From an uncultured Moraxella sp. (GTDB taxonomy: Bacteria; Pseudomonadota; Gammaproteobacteria; Pseudomonadales; Moraxellaceae), in NCBI GenBank assembly GCA_916720335.1, contig CAKAQU010000097.1, positions 1 to 6,229 of the forward strand: a stretch of DNA of 6,229 bases. The letters run 5' to 3'. Positions 1 through 5,252 of this stretch are shown in pieces. The notes under the pieces were generated by a model. The model was given only the letters and a program-made list of their open reading frames with translations, was not told where the DNA came from and did no database searches. Every line of letters begins with the position of its first letter. Within the stretch, counting starts at the first letter, position 1. The position numbers were made by a program, and so were the translations under genes.

Positions 1-250
1 GTCTTAATCCCCTAGAAATTGGGGAGTGTTTCAGACATCAACACTAGGGGTGAGTGGTAATACAGTTTTAATGGTCTTAATCCCCTAGAAATTGGGGAGT
101 GTTTCAGACAACCGCCATAATGACGGTTTGAACCTGTGGGGCGGTCTTAATCCCCTAGAAATTGGGGAGTGTTTCAGACAAGCGGATACAGCCGAGGGTG
201 CCTTGGCTAAGGCAGTCTTAATCCCCTAGAAATTGGGGAGTGTTTCAGAC
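1..250 (-). CRISPR. CRISPR array, leader-proximal end, 4 repeats and 3 spacers, truncated by window edge
   Basis: Four identical 36-bp repeats lie at 1-36, 74-109, 144-179 and 215-250. The spacers are at 37-73 (37 bp), 110-143 (34 bp) and 180-214 (35 bp). On the plus strand each repeat begins GTCTTAATCCCC and ends GGGGAGTGTTTCAGAC. TCCCC/GGGGA can form a 5-bp stem, and the ends are inverted (GTCT/AGAC). Read on the minus strand the repeat ends GGGGATTAAGAC, so the 8-nt crRNA handle would be ATTAAGAC, which resembles the ATTGAAAC-type handles of type III systems. This, the AT-rich flank at 251 onward and the strand of the cas genes all indicate transcription from right to left, with the newest spacer at 180-214. 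The first repeat begins exactly at base 1, so the array very likely continues to the left. The absence of any repeat decay fits the leader end. Confidence 0.98.
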
Positions 251-276
251 AGCGGTTGATTTAAATTTTTAAATAA

Positions 277-289
277 AATCAATAAGTTA
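277..289 (+). promoter_or_regulatory. IHF-type binding site in leader
   Basis: The bases AATCAATAAGTTA match the IHF consensus WATCAANNNNTTR at every specified position. The site begins 27 bp from the first repeat (which ends at 250). In type I-E and I-F systems IHF bends the leader so that Cas1-Cas2 inserts spacers at the first repeat. A similar role here is inference. The AT-rich context raises the chance of a random match. Confidence 0.45.
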
Positions 290-343
290 CTCAATCATTT
301 TTTGGGATAATTTTTCACTAAAAAAGTTGTTGTAATTTTAACC

Positions 344-359
344 AATTTTGACCAAAATT
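344..359. repeat. 16-bp palindrome at leader transcription start
   Basis: AATTTTG (344-350) and CAAAATT (353-359) form a perfect 7-bp inverted repeat around a 2-bp centre. It touches the proposed -10 box (359-364) and covers the predicted start near 352. The left half also repeats in tandem with a 10-bp period (AATTTTAACC at 334-343, AATTTTGACC at 344-353). The layout resembles an operator for a dimeric regulator. No regulator is identified. Confidence 0.4.
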
Positions 360-387
360 TTACACTTCTAACAGTCCAAAACGTCAA
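359..387 (-). promoter_or_regulatory. Putative sigma70 promoter for pre-crRNA
   Basis: On the minus strand TTGACG (387-382) is followed by a 17-bp spacer and TGTAAA (364-359). The -35 box matches 5 of 6 consensus bases and the -10 box 4 of 6. Transcription would begin near 352 and give about 100 nt of leader RNA before the first repeat. A perfect TTGACA lies 21 bp further upstream (408-403) but has no good -10 box at the right distance. Confidence 0.45.
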
Positions 388-463
388 TAACAAAACTGCT
401 TTTGTCAAGCCAGCTCTAAAACACTTACCCCTAAGGGAACCAATGATAACTACTGGTTTGGGT

Positions 464-491
464 ATTATAAACCCTATCCGAATTTTTGCAA
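464..491 (-). promoter_or_regulatory. Second putative promoter just after cas2a
   Basis: On the minus strand TTGCAA (491-486), a 16-bp spacer and a perfect TATAAT (469-464) form a plausible sigma70 promoter. It lies immediately downstream of the cas2a stop codon and points into the leader. The -10 box sits within an inverted repeat (GGTTT at 455-459, AAACC at 469-473). It may be an alternative or additional leader promoter. Confidence 0.4.
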
Positions 492-496
492 TAGAT

Positions 497-790
497 TTAC
501 CAAAAAATTTGTTGCCCTTCTTCACCAAGTAGCATAATGTCTGTTGAACGTTTTCCTTTGATAAATGCACTTTCTAAACTTTGGGTTTGATACACTTTAA
601 CATCGTCGTGATGGCTATCTATAATCCGCTCTAATTTGGCGATTAATGCGTCCATATCTTGCAAAAATAATGTGCCATAATAAATAGAATATTGAATTTG
701 CAGTAATTCTTTGCTAATTAAACGATGTACTTTTTTTAGTCGTTTTGGGTCTTTGATGTCATAACAGACGACAAAATGTTGCTTTTTCAT
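497..790 (-). CDS. cas2: CRISPR-associated endonuclease Cas2 (first copy, cas2a)
   Basis: Cas2 is the small ferredoxin-fold protein that bridges two Cas1 dimers in the spacer-integration complex. This 97-residue protein has the family's length and opening: a first beta strand ending in VVCYDI (residues 7-12, with the conserved Asp11), followed by a basic helix (DPKRLKKVHRLI). Residues 34-39, YSIYYG, fit the second strand, where most Cas2 proteins have a Q.S.FE-like sequence. The gene starts at an ATG with AGGAA 6 bp upstream and lies 39 bp after cas1, so the two are probably cotranscribed. It is the last cas gene before the leader. It differs clearly from the second Cas2 at 1901-2182, sharing mainly the N-terminal YD motif. 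Which of the two, or both, works with Cas1 cannot be read from sequence. Confidence 0.92.
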   Translation of the reverse strand: MKKQHFVVCYDIKDPKRLKKVHRLISKELLQIQYSIYYGTLFLQDMDALIAKLERIIDSHHDDVKVYQTQSLESAFIKGKRSTDIMLLGEEGQQIFW

Positions 791-829
791 ACGTTTTCCT
801 GTATGATTGGTTGTTAATGGATTAAATGG

Positions 830-1876
830 TTAAAAATCATTCATATAGTCTAATGATGCGTTTAAAGTCGCTTCTTCGCCTGTGATAATACACTGCCCTT
901 CTAATCGGTGTAACCATGCCCAAATATGCGCAGTTGCTTGTTTTTCCAAAGATGGACGAATGGCAGTAAATGCCTGATAAAAACGGCTACGCCCTGCTTT
1001 TAAAAGTTCACACGGTTTATCTTGATTGGGTTTGATGCTAAAATCTTCTTTGGTAATTTGCCCACTTGCAAATAACTGCCAAACAAACCATTCAATTTTA
1101 TCTCGTTGCAGTTCGGCAAAGTCGCACGCCAAAGACTGCCTTCCATAACTTACTTCATGTAAAATGCCTAAAAATGGGTCAAACCCCACCAAAAACACCG
1201 CTCGTTCACAAATGCCTTGTAGCAGCGTATAACCAAGCGATAACAAGACATTAACGGGGTCTTTTGGGGGACGGCGATTGCGTTTTGTAAATTGTAAATC
1301 CTTATCAAAAAACGATTGATACGCTCCAAAAAATAACGATGCTGATGAGCCTTCAATGCCACGTAAACTGGCTAAATTTTTTCTAGGAGCAACCAAGGTG
1401 CTGTTTTTACGAAAAAAGTAGGTTTTTAATTGCCGTCTGTTTTGTTGTAATTTATCAATGGTTTGATAAACATCTTGGCAACCAGATGAGCAATTTTGCT
1501 TTGCTAACTGATGCAGTAAGTTGATTTGACGATGAATTTTTAGCTTTACTAATAACGTTGCCCACTGCTCTTTACATTCTTCATCTCGCAAGACTTCATA
1601 CTGAATTTGGCGTCTGGTAACTGCTTTATGCCAATTGCCATGTAAACAGCTGGCTTGACCTGATGTGCCACTTGGCAAAATCGTTAAGGCGATTTGATGT
1701 TCTGATAATTTTGTTAAAAGATTGGTACTAATGTCTATATTTGTGGTAATGGTTAGACTTTGGATTTGGTTAAACGGCAAACTGATTGGTTTTTGAAAAC
1801 TATCATGTTGTATCAGCAAAATTTGACGCTCATAAGTCAGCCGAGAACCTTTTTGGTCAATAACAACGTTTCTCAT
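830..1876 (-). CDS. cas1: CRISPR-associated endonuclease Cas1
   Basis: Cas1 is the metal-dependent integrase that inserts new spacers at the leader end of the array. The 348-residue protein is of normal length for a stand-alone Cas1 and carries no reverse-transcriptase fusion, which some type III Cas1 proteins have. The N-terminal part (about residues 1-80) is the beta-strand domain. The helical catalytic domain follows, with LRGIEGSSAS giving Glu175, GFDPFLGILHEVSYGRQSLA giving His240, and the following CDFAELQR giving Asp252. These are the expected metal ligands, so the enzyme looks intact. It also has the conserved DPVNVLLSLGY segment (206-216). The ATG at 1876 has AAGGAA 5 bp upstream. 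It follows cas2b by 24 bp and precedes cas2a by 39 bp. Confidence 0.97.
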   Translation of the reverse strand: MRNVVIDQKGSRLTYERQILLIQHDSFQKPISLPFNQIQSLTITTNIDISTNLLTKLSEHQIALTILPSGTSGQASCLHGNWHKAVTRRQIQYEVLRDEECKEQWATLLVKLKIHRQINLLHQLAKQNCSSGCQDVYQTIDKLQQNRRQLKTYFFRKNSTLVAPRKNLASLRGIEGSSASLFFGAYQSFFDKDLQFTKRNRRPPKDPVNVLLSLGYTLLQGICERAVFLVGFDPFLGILHEVSYGRQSLACDFAELQRDKIEWFVWQLFASGQITKEDFSIKPNQDKPCELLKAGRSRFYQAFTAIRPSLEKQATAHIWAWLHRLEGQCIITGEEATLNASLDYMNDF

Positions 1877-1900
1877 CGTAATTCCTTATAGATAAATAGC

Positions 1901-2182
1901 TTAACCGATATACAAAAAATCGTCTGTTGGGTTAAAAATTGGCGACTTGCGCGGTTTGGTTTGCCAATAGGTTTGATGAACCTGAATGACGCATCCAGCG
2001 TCTTGATGGGCTAAATATTTATTGAGCTGTTTTTGTAATTGAATTTTATCTTGATTGGTTAAATAACATTCATAAGCAGATAATTGACCACCAAAAGCGT
2101 AGTTTTTGACTTGATTTCGGATTGTGTCTTGTCGGTCATCATCGCCAACATCATAACCGACCAAATAAAGATGACGCACCAT
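1901..2182 (-). CDS. cas2: Second, divergent Cas2 (cas2b)
   Basis: This 93-residue protein starts MVRHLYLVGYDVGDDDRQ. The first strand with Asp11 in the GYDV motif, the following charged helix and the SAYECYL strand (36-42) are all typical of Cas2. It is therefore a second Cas2, upstream of cas1, and unlike the one downstream. I start it at the ATG at 2182 rather than the in-frame ATG at 2200: the longer form would begin inside the loop of an intrinsic terminator, has no ribosome-binding site, and adds six residues before the usual Cas2 start. For the 2182 start the only Shine-Dalgarno-like sequence is GGGG 8 bp upstream, which is part of that terminator stem. A heterodimer with cas2a or a substitute role are both possible. 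Confidence 0.85.
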   Translation of the reverse strand: MVRHLYLVGYDVGDDDRQDTIRNQVKNYAFGGQLSAYECYLTNQDKIQLQKQLNKYLAHQDAGCVIQVHQTYWQTKPRKSPIFNPTDDFLYIG

Positions 2183-2210
2183 AATAAAAACCCCAAACAT
2201 TCATTTGGGG
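2183..2210 (-). terminator. Intrinsic terminator abutting the cas2b start codon
   Basis: On the minus strand CCCCAAA (2210-2204) and TTTGGGG (2197-2191) pair perfectly around a 6-nt loop and are followed by TTTTTATT (2190-2183), then directly by the cas2b ATG. The flanking AATAA can extend the stem. RNA arriving from cmr or csx1 would tend to stop here. RNA that reads through would bury the only ribosome-binding candidate (GGGG) of cas2b in the stem. Confidence 0.8.
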
Positions 2211-2212
2211 TT

Positions 2213-2221
2213 ATTATCGCA
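2213..2221 (-). promoter_or_regulatory. Putative extended -10 promoter for the adaptation genes
   Basis: On the minus strand TGC followed by GATAAT (2221-2213) fits the extended -10 pattern TGnTATAAT with one mismatch. No good -35 box lies 16-18 bp upstream. A perfect TTGACA directly after the csx1 stop codon (2260-2255) is too far away. A start about 7 bp downstream (near 2206) would fall inside the left arm of the terminator, so this transcript would lack the full hairpin. Confidence 0.3.
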
Positions 2222-2260
2222 AAAAAATAACAAAAACAGATAAAATAATAAGCTTGTCAA

Positions 2261-3430
2261 TTAGTCTTCCAGTAGATTTTTAAAGCGTTCTTGAAGACTT
2301 TGTTTTAGTTTTTGCTCATCGTCTAAAATCTGTTTAATTTTTTTCTTCTCTTCTTGTTTGCCATGTACCACTGCATTGCGGATAATGGTTAATGTACGGA
2401 ATTTTTCATCATTTTTTAGATGATGGCGCTGACTTTCGCGGTCATCGTAATTATCAACGTCTTTGTTTGCTTGAATGGTTTTGGCGGTAATCATACCTTC
2501 CATTGCAAACACAACCGCCCTTAAATAATCGCGACGGTGCAAATATTCTTTTGCTAAGTGCTGTTCATTAAGACCGCGATTTTGTTCTTTATGCCATTTC
2601 AATCGTTGCACTAATTGGGGTTTAAATAAATCAACGATTGGAGTTTTGATTTGCTGTATTTTATTAAATACAGTTCCGATTTTTTGGCGGGCTTGGCTGG
2701 CATTGCTGATGCGTTCATAAAAAGACGCTTGCGATAACTGTTTGGCATCTGTATCTGTCATGCCTTGTTGTTGCAGCAGCGGAGCAAATACTGAATAATC
2801 GCCGTCTTTGTCAAAGGTGCTAAGAGCATCCACCCAATCAAGCATGGTTAATAAGCTTTCAAGTTCTAAAACAGGCGTTTTGTTATCACTTGACATTTCA
2901 AACGCCCCATAATAGATTTGTTGAACGTCAATTTTTTTAACCGTTTTTAAAAATCTTGCCGCTACCAGTGATAACATTGGCAAGTGTCTAAAACCATGAG
3001 TAACATCAATGACCACATCTTCATTTTCATCTAAATTCTCAGCCAACACGGATAAAATTTCAATTTGCTCTTTAGGATTTTTAGCAAAAGGAATTAACAC
3101 ACAATGCACTTCTGCATTCAGTGATTGACTTAGATAATCTTCAAATGGCTGTAAATGTTCTGGGCTGACGTTTTTGCTGTCAACCGCTTCGGATAAATCC
3201 AGCCATTTTTCTTCCATGCCATTATCGCCAGCATTTTCCAAAAAAACATCCCACATACTGCCAGACGTACCCAACAAAATCACTTTAGTTGGTTTGATTT
3301 TTTGTGCCAATGCCATACCAATATAGCGAGTTTGCTCAAAAACCTCACCATCTGAAAATTGATAATTGGTGGTACGATAACCGCCATTTTGTTTGTTGCC
3401 AACGCCCAAAAAACTAATTAATGTTGTCAT
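2261..3430 (-). CDS. csx1: Csx1-like CARF-HEPN ancillary RNase (TM1812/TIGR02221 family)
   Basis: Proteins of this kind bind cyclic oligoadenylate made by Cas10 through a CARF domain and then cut RNA with a HEPN domain. The 389-residue protein opens MTTLISFLGVG, followed by KVILLGTSGSMWDV (about residues 49-62) and VVIDVTHGFRHLPM (139-152). These are the CARF-type strands and the DxTHG motif of the family. The C-terminal domain has TIIRNAVVHGK with Arg351 and His356 spaced as RxxxxH, the HEPN active site, and ends in a Lys/Glu-rich helix. I chose the ATG at 3430 because AAGGAG lies 6 bp upstream and the protein then begins at the first beta strand. A TTG 15 codons upstream is open but lacks support. 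The gene lies 258 bp from cmr6 and may have its own promoter. The ligand (cA4 or another size) cannot be told from sequence. Confidence 0.9.
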   Translation of the reverse strand: MTTLISFLGVGNKQNGGYRTTNYQFSDGEVFEQTRYIGMALAQKIKPTKVILLGTSGSMWDVFLENAGDNGMEEKWLDLSEAVDSKNVSPEHLQPFEDYLSQSLNAEVHCVLIPFAKNPKEQIEILSVLAENLDENEDVVIDVTHGFRHLPMLSLVAARFLKTVKKIDVQQIYYGAFEMSSDNKTPVLELESLLTMLDWVDALSTFDKDGDYSVFAPLLQQQGMTDTDAKQLSQASFYERISNASQARQKIGTVFNKIQQIKTPIVDLFKPQLVQRLKWHKEQNRGLNEQHLAKEYLHRRDYLRAVVFAMEGMITAKTIQANKDVDNYDDRESQRHHLKNDEKFRTLTIIRNAVVHGKQEEKKKIKQILDDEQKLKQSLQERFKNLLED

Positions 3431-3451
3431 ATAACACTCCTTAACAATGAA

Positions 3452-3476
3452 TGATAAACCAAATTGATAAACCAAA
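3452..3476. repeat. Tandem 12-bp direct repeat upstream of csx1
   Basis: TGATAAACCAAA occurs at 3452-3463 and again at 3465-3476, one base apart. It lies 22 to 46 bp upstream of the csx1 start codon, between the ribosome-binding site and the likely promoter area. It could be a regulator binding site or a small duplication. The unused upstream TTG reading of csx1 would run through it. Confidence 0.7.
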
Positions 3477-3555
3477 ATCAGTCAATTTGTTTTGAATGTA
3501 CGGTGTGGATGCACTGATTGTTTAATGCCCTACCCGCCTGCCAGTACATAAATCA

Positions 3556-3604
3556 GCATAATAAACATCAGCCGCTGATAACTAACTGGTTAGGTTTATT
3601 ATGC
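3556..3604. repeat. 49-nt inverted-repeat element folding as a three-way junction
   Basis: GCATAATAAAC (3556-3566) and GTTTATTATGC (3594-3604) form a perfect 11-bp outer stem. Inside, ATCAG/CTGAT (3567-3571 and 3575-3579) encloses CCG, and CTAA/TTAG (3582-3585 and 3590-3593) encloses a short loop, so almost every base pairs. It is not a tRNA: there is no acceptor-length stem, anticodon arm or T arm. It is not a standard terminator, because no T-run follows on either strand. It might be a small mobile palindromic unit, a transposon end, or a structured leader of the csx1 mRNA. Confidence 0.6.
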
Positions 3605-3688
3605 CAAAGATTTTATGCAAGTTGATTTTTTGGTAAGCTTATTTTTATGTAAAAACTACTTTTGATTTCACCTTTTTTGTTTGGTGTA

Positions 3689-4885
3689 TTAAGATAAGCC
3701 AACCTCTTGTTTAAGTAGATTGATGCGCTCCTTCCATTTTTTGTTTTTACTGATACTACCACCTATGAGTTTGGGTAAATATGGCAAAAACACCGTTTCA
3801 AGAGCGTATTTTTTATCGTCTTCTGGCCATTTTATCACTAAATTATACAAACTAAGAAAATCGTATTCCTTGCCATCAATTCTAACTTTTGGTGGACTGC
3901 TTACTTTGCCATGCCAAGAACTTTCGTCTAGTTTTTCCAGTTCATTTTCAAATTTACAAACCAGCTGCCGATTTTCATTCAAATCGGAAATTAAGCGTTC
4001 AAGTTCTTGTTGGTTTTTTTCCTCTTGTACCCGTTTAGTTTCCTCTTCAATCTTTTGAAGATAAGGATTAATTTTGGCTTTATCCAAATCAAAATATCCG
4101 TAACCTGAACCGCCTTTGCACCCTAGCCCTTGTTGCTGGATGGTTTTTTCTAGCAGGTTTTTTGCATAATTTGCCCAGCCTTGAATGCCCTCAATCACAA
4201 AATAAAAACTTCCCTGTACCGCAATTTGCTGGTTTGGAATGGGGTTTTCGGTGTCTAAGGCGTCAAAATCACCTTGATAATACGCTTGATTATGCACCGT
4301 TACGATTTCATCTATAAATGGTTTATTAGCGTCGCTTGAGTTTGGTATCCACCACGCATCATGCCAAATTAAATAGCCTGCATTGGGGTTTTCATCGTCA
4401 TCTGAGCCAAATAACACATCAATAATTGCTTTTTTATCGTCAGCAATGATAATTTTGCCTTTATCGTATTGTATTTGATTGTTAGCGTCTTTTTTGGCAA
4501 ATAAATGCTCGGCGTAATTTCTCACCGCTCCTTTGACGCTAGACCCCGGTATCATGGGCATACCATAAGTGTGATGGGTGCTAACCCCGGTTTCTAACGC
4601 TCCCCCCAATGGCAGACCTGTAAACAAACGACCATTAATGGTTGCACTCACACAAGCAAAGTTAGTATTACTATTTTCGTAAGTATGTGCCAGCCAGCGT
4701 TGAAACGCCAAAGAATACAAATTATCCGCAGCCACGCCTGAGATTTTTCCAATTAAATTCTTTTTGGTGGGTTTTTCATTATCGCCATCCCACGTTTTTA
4801 ACCCTCTTTGAATTAATAACCCTGCATGAGCAGAACGCGAATCATCAAACAGCGCCTGCAAATCTTTACGCATTAAATCGGTCAT
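3689..4885 (-). CDS. cmr6: Type III-B RAMP protein Cmr6
   Basis: Cmr6 is a RAMP (Cas7-like) subunit that caps the crRNA backbone of the Cmr complex at the end away from the crRNA 5' handle, next to Cmr1. The 398-residue protein shows the RAMP core: RLFTGLPLGGALETG (86-100), YGMPMIPGSSVKGAVR (107-122), a VLFG motif (157-160) and a glycine-rich loop LGCKGGSGYGYF (254-265). These are the nucleic-acid-binding elements of the family. After residue 265 comes an extension of about 130 residues, whose first part (276-320) is a strongly charged, probably coiled-coil helix and whose end resembles no domain I know. The ATG at 4885 has AAGGAG 7 bp upstream and lies 15 bp after the cmr5 stop. It is the last cmr gene before a 258-bp gap. 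Confidence 0.9.
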   Translation of the reverse strand: MTDLMRKDLQALFDDSRSAHAGLLIQRGLKTWDGDNEKPTKKNLIGKISGVAADNLYSLAFQRWLAHTYENSNTNFACVSATINGRLFTGLPLGGALETGVSTHHTYGMPMIPGSSVKGAVRNYAEHLFAKKDANNQIQYDKGKIIIADDKKAIIDVLFGSDDDENPNAGYLIWHDAWWIPNSSDANKPFIDEIVTVHNQAYYQGDFDALDTENPIPNQQIAVQGSFYFVIEGIQGWANYAKNLLEKTIQQQGLGCKGGSGYGYFDLDKAKINPYLQKIEEETKRVQEEKNQQELERLISDLNENRQLVCKFENELEKLDESSWHGKVSSPPKVRIDGKEYDFLSLYNLVIKWPEDDKKYALETVFLPYLPKLIGGSISKNKKWKERINLLKQEVGLS

Positions 4886-4900
4886 CTTTTGACTCCTTAT

Positions 4901-5251
4901 TTACTTTTCCAATAAGGCTTGAGTATAGCGCTTTAGCCAGCTGCTTGCTTCAATGGCATTACGAGTAAGTATTTGATATTTAACAATATCGGCTGCTAGC
5001 ACTTCTGCATGCAGTTTCTGAACATCAGAAAATCCTAATAAACTGGCAAGATGCTTAAGTATCATAGCATGCTCTTTTTCAGACTTTGCCATTAAAAATC
5101 CAACCGATTGAGCTAAGCCCGATTGCATAATCATCGTTGGCAATGACAGTGCTAGCGTACGATATTTAGCTTCAGGAACGTCTTGTTGATTTTTGATGCC
5201 ACTCACTAAAGGATAGGCATTTTCGGCGTATTTTTTTGAGCGAACTTGCAT
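4901..5251 (-). CDS. cmr5: Type III-B small subunit Cmr5
   Basis: Cmr5 is the small all-helical subunit that stacks along the Cmr4 filament and helps hold the target RNA in the groove. The 116-residue protein has the family's size, is predicted to be almost entirely helical, and carries the usual N-terminal pattern: RSKKYAENAYPLV, then YRTLALSLPTMIMQSGLAQSVGFL (split at residues 30-53), which matches the Y..LA..LP.MI...GL.Q..GFL signature. Start ATG has GGAG 8 bp upstream. Only one base separates it from the cmr4 stop, indicating translational coupling, and the cmr6 start follows after 15 bp. No enzymatic residues are expected. Confidence 0.93.
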   Translation of the reverse strand: MQVRSKKYAENAYPLVSGIKNQQDVPEAKYRTLALSLPTMIMQSGLAQSVGFLMAKSEKEHAMILKHLASLLGFSDVQKLHAEVLAADIVKYQILTRNAIEASSWLKRYTQALLEK

Positions 5252-5252
5252 A

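Larger units (their letters stand above)
251..496 (-). promoter_or_regulatory. CRISPR leader between cas2a and the array
   Basis: This 246-bp AT-rich stretch separates the cas2a stop codon from the first repeat. I see no convincing gene in it: a 91-codon open frame crosses it on the minus strand but overlaps cas2a and resembles nothing I know. It contains two sigma70-like promoters pointing into the array, a 16-bp palindrome at the likely transcription start, and an IHF-type site near the first repeat. That content and its position beside the adaptation genes are what is expected of a leader that drives pre-crRNA synthesis and marks the site of spacer insertion. Confidence 0.8.
3431..3688 (-). 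promoter_or_regulatory. Intergenic region upstream of csx1
   Basis: This 258-bp gap is the largest between genes here and interrupts an otherwise tight cmr-csx1-cas gene string. I see no gene in it. It contains the csx1 ribosome-binding site (3436-3441), a tandem 12-bp repeat (3452-3476), an inverted repeat AATCAGT/ACTGATT (3476-3482 and 3513-3519), a more GC-rich patch (about 3526-3545) and a three-way-junction element (3556-3604). I found no promoter with both boxes well placed, but separate control of csx1 is likely from the layout. Confidence 0.5.

Noticed and set aside
199..214. TGCCTT/AAGGCA hairpin in the newest spacer as a regulatory element
   Set aside because: It is part of a spacer of normal length and most simply reflects the invader's sequence. 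Spacer 110-143 likewise holds AACCG/CGGTT.
295..570. 91-codon minus-strand frame across the leader
   Set aside because: It overlaps cas2a by about 74 bp in another frame, lacks a clear ribosome-binding site, resembles no family I know, and lies in DNA that reads as a leader.
830..1876. Reverse transcriptase-Cas1 fusion
   Set aside because: Cas1 is 348 residues with no added domain, and no reverse-transcriptase motifs occur in the window.
3431..3475. Upstream TTG start for csx1 adding 15 residues
   Set aside because: The added residues come from the tandem repeat and the ribosome-binding region. The ATG at 3430 has a strong AAGGAG and starts at the first CARF strand.
3476..3485. AATCAGTCAA shared with 6176-6185 upstream of cmr4 as a possible common operator
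   Set aside because: Ten-base matches are expected by chance in a window of this size, and the second copy overlaps the cmr3 stop codon.
3556..3604. tRNA or integron attC site
   Set aside because: The stem lengths and loops do not fit a tRNA. A GTTAGGT matching GTTRRRY is present at 3589-3595, but no paired RYYYAAC site is seen.
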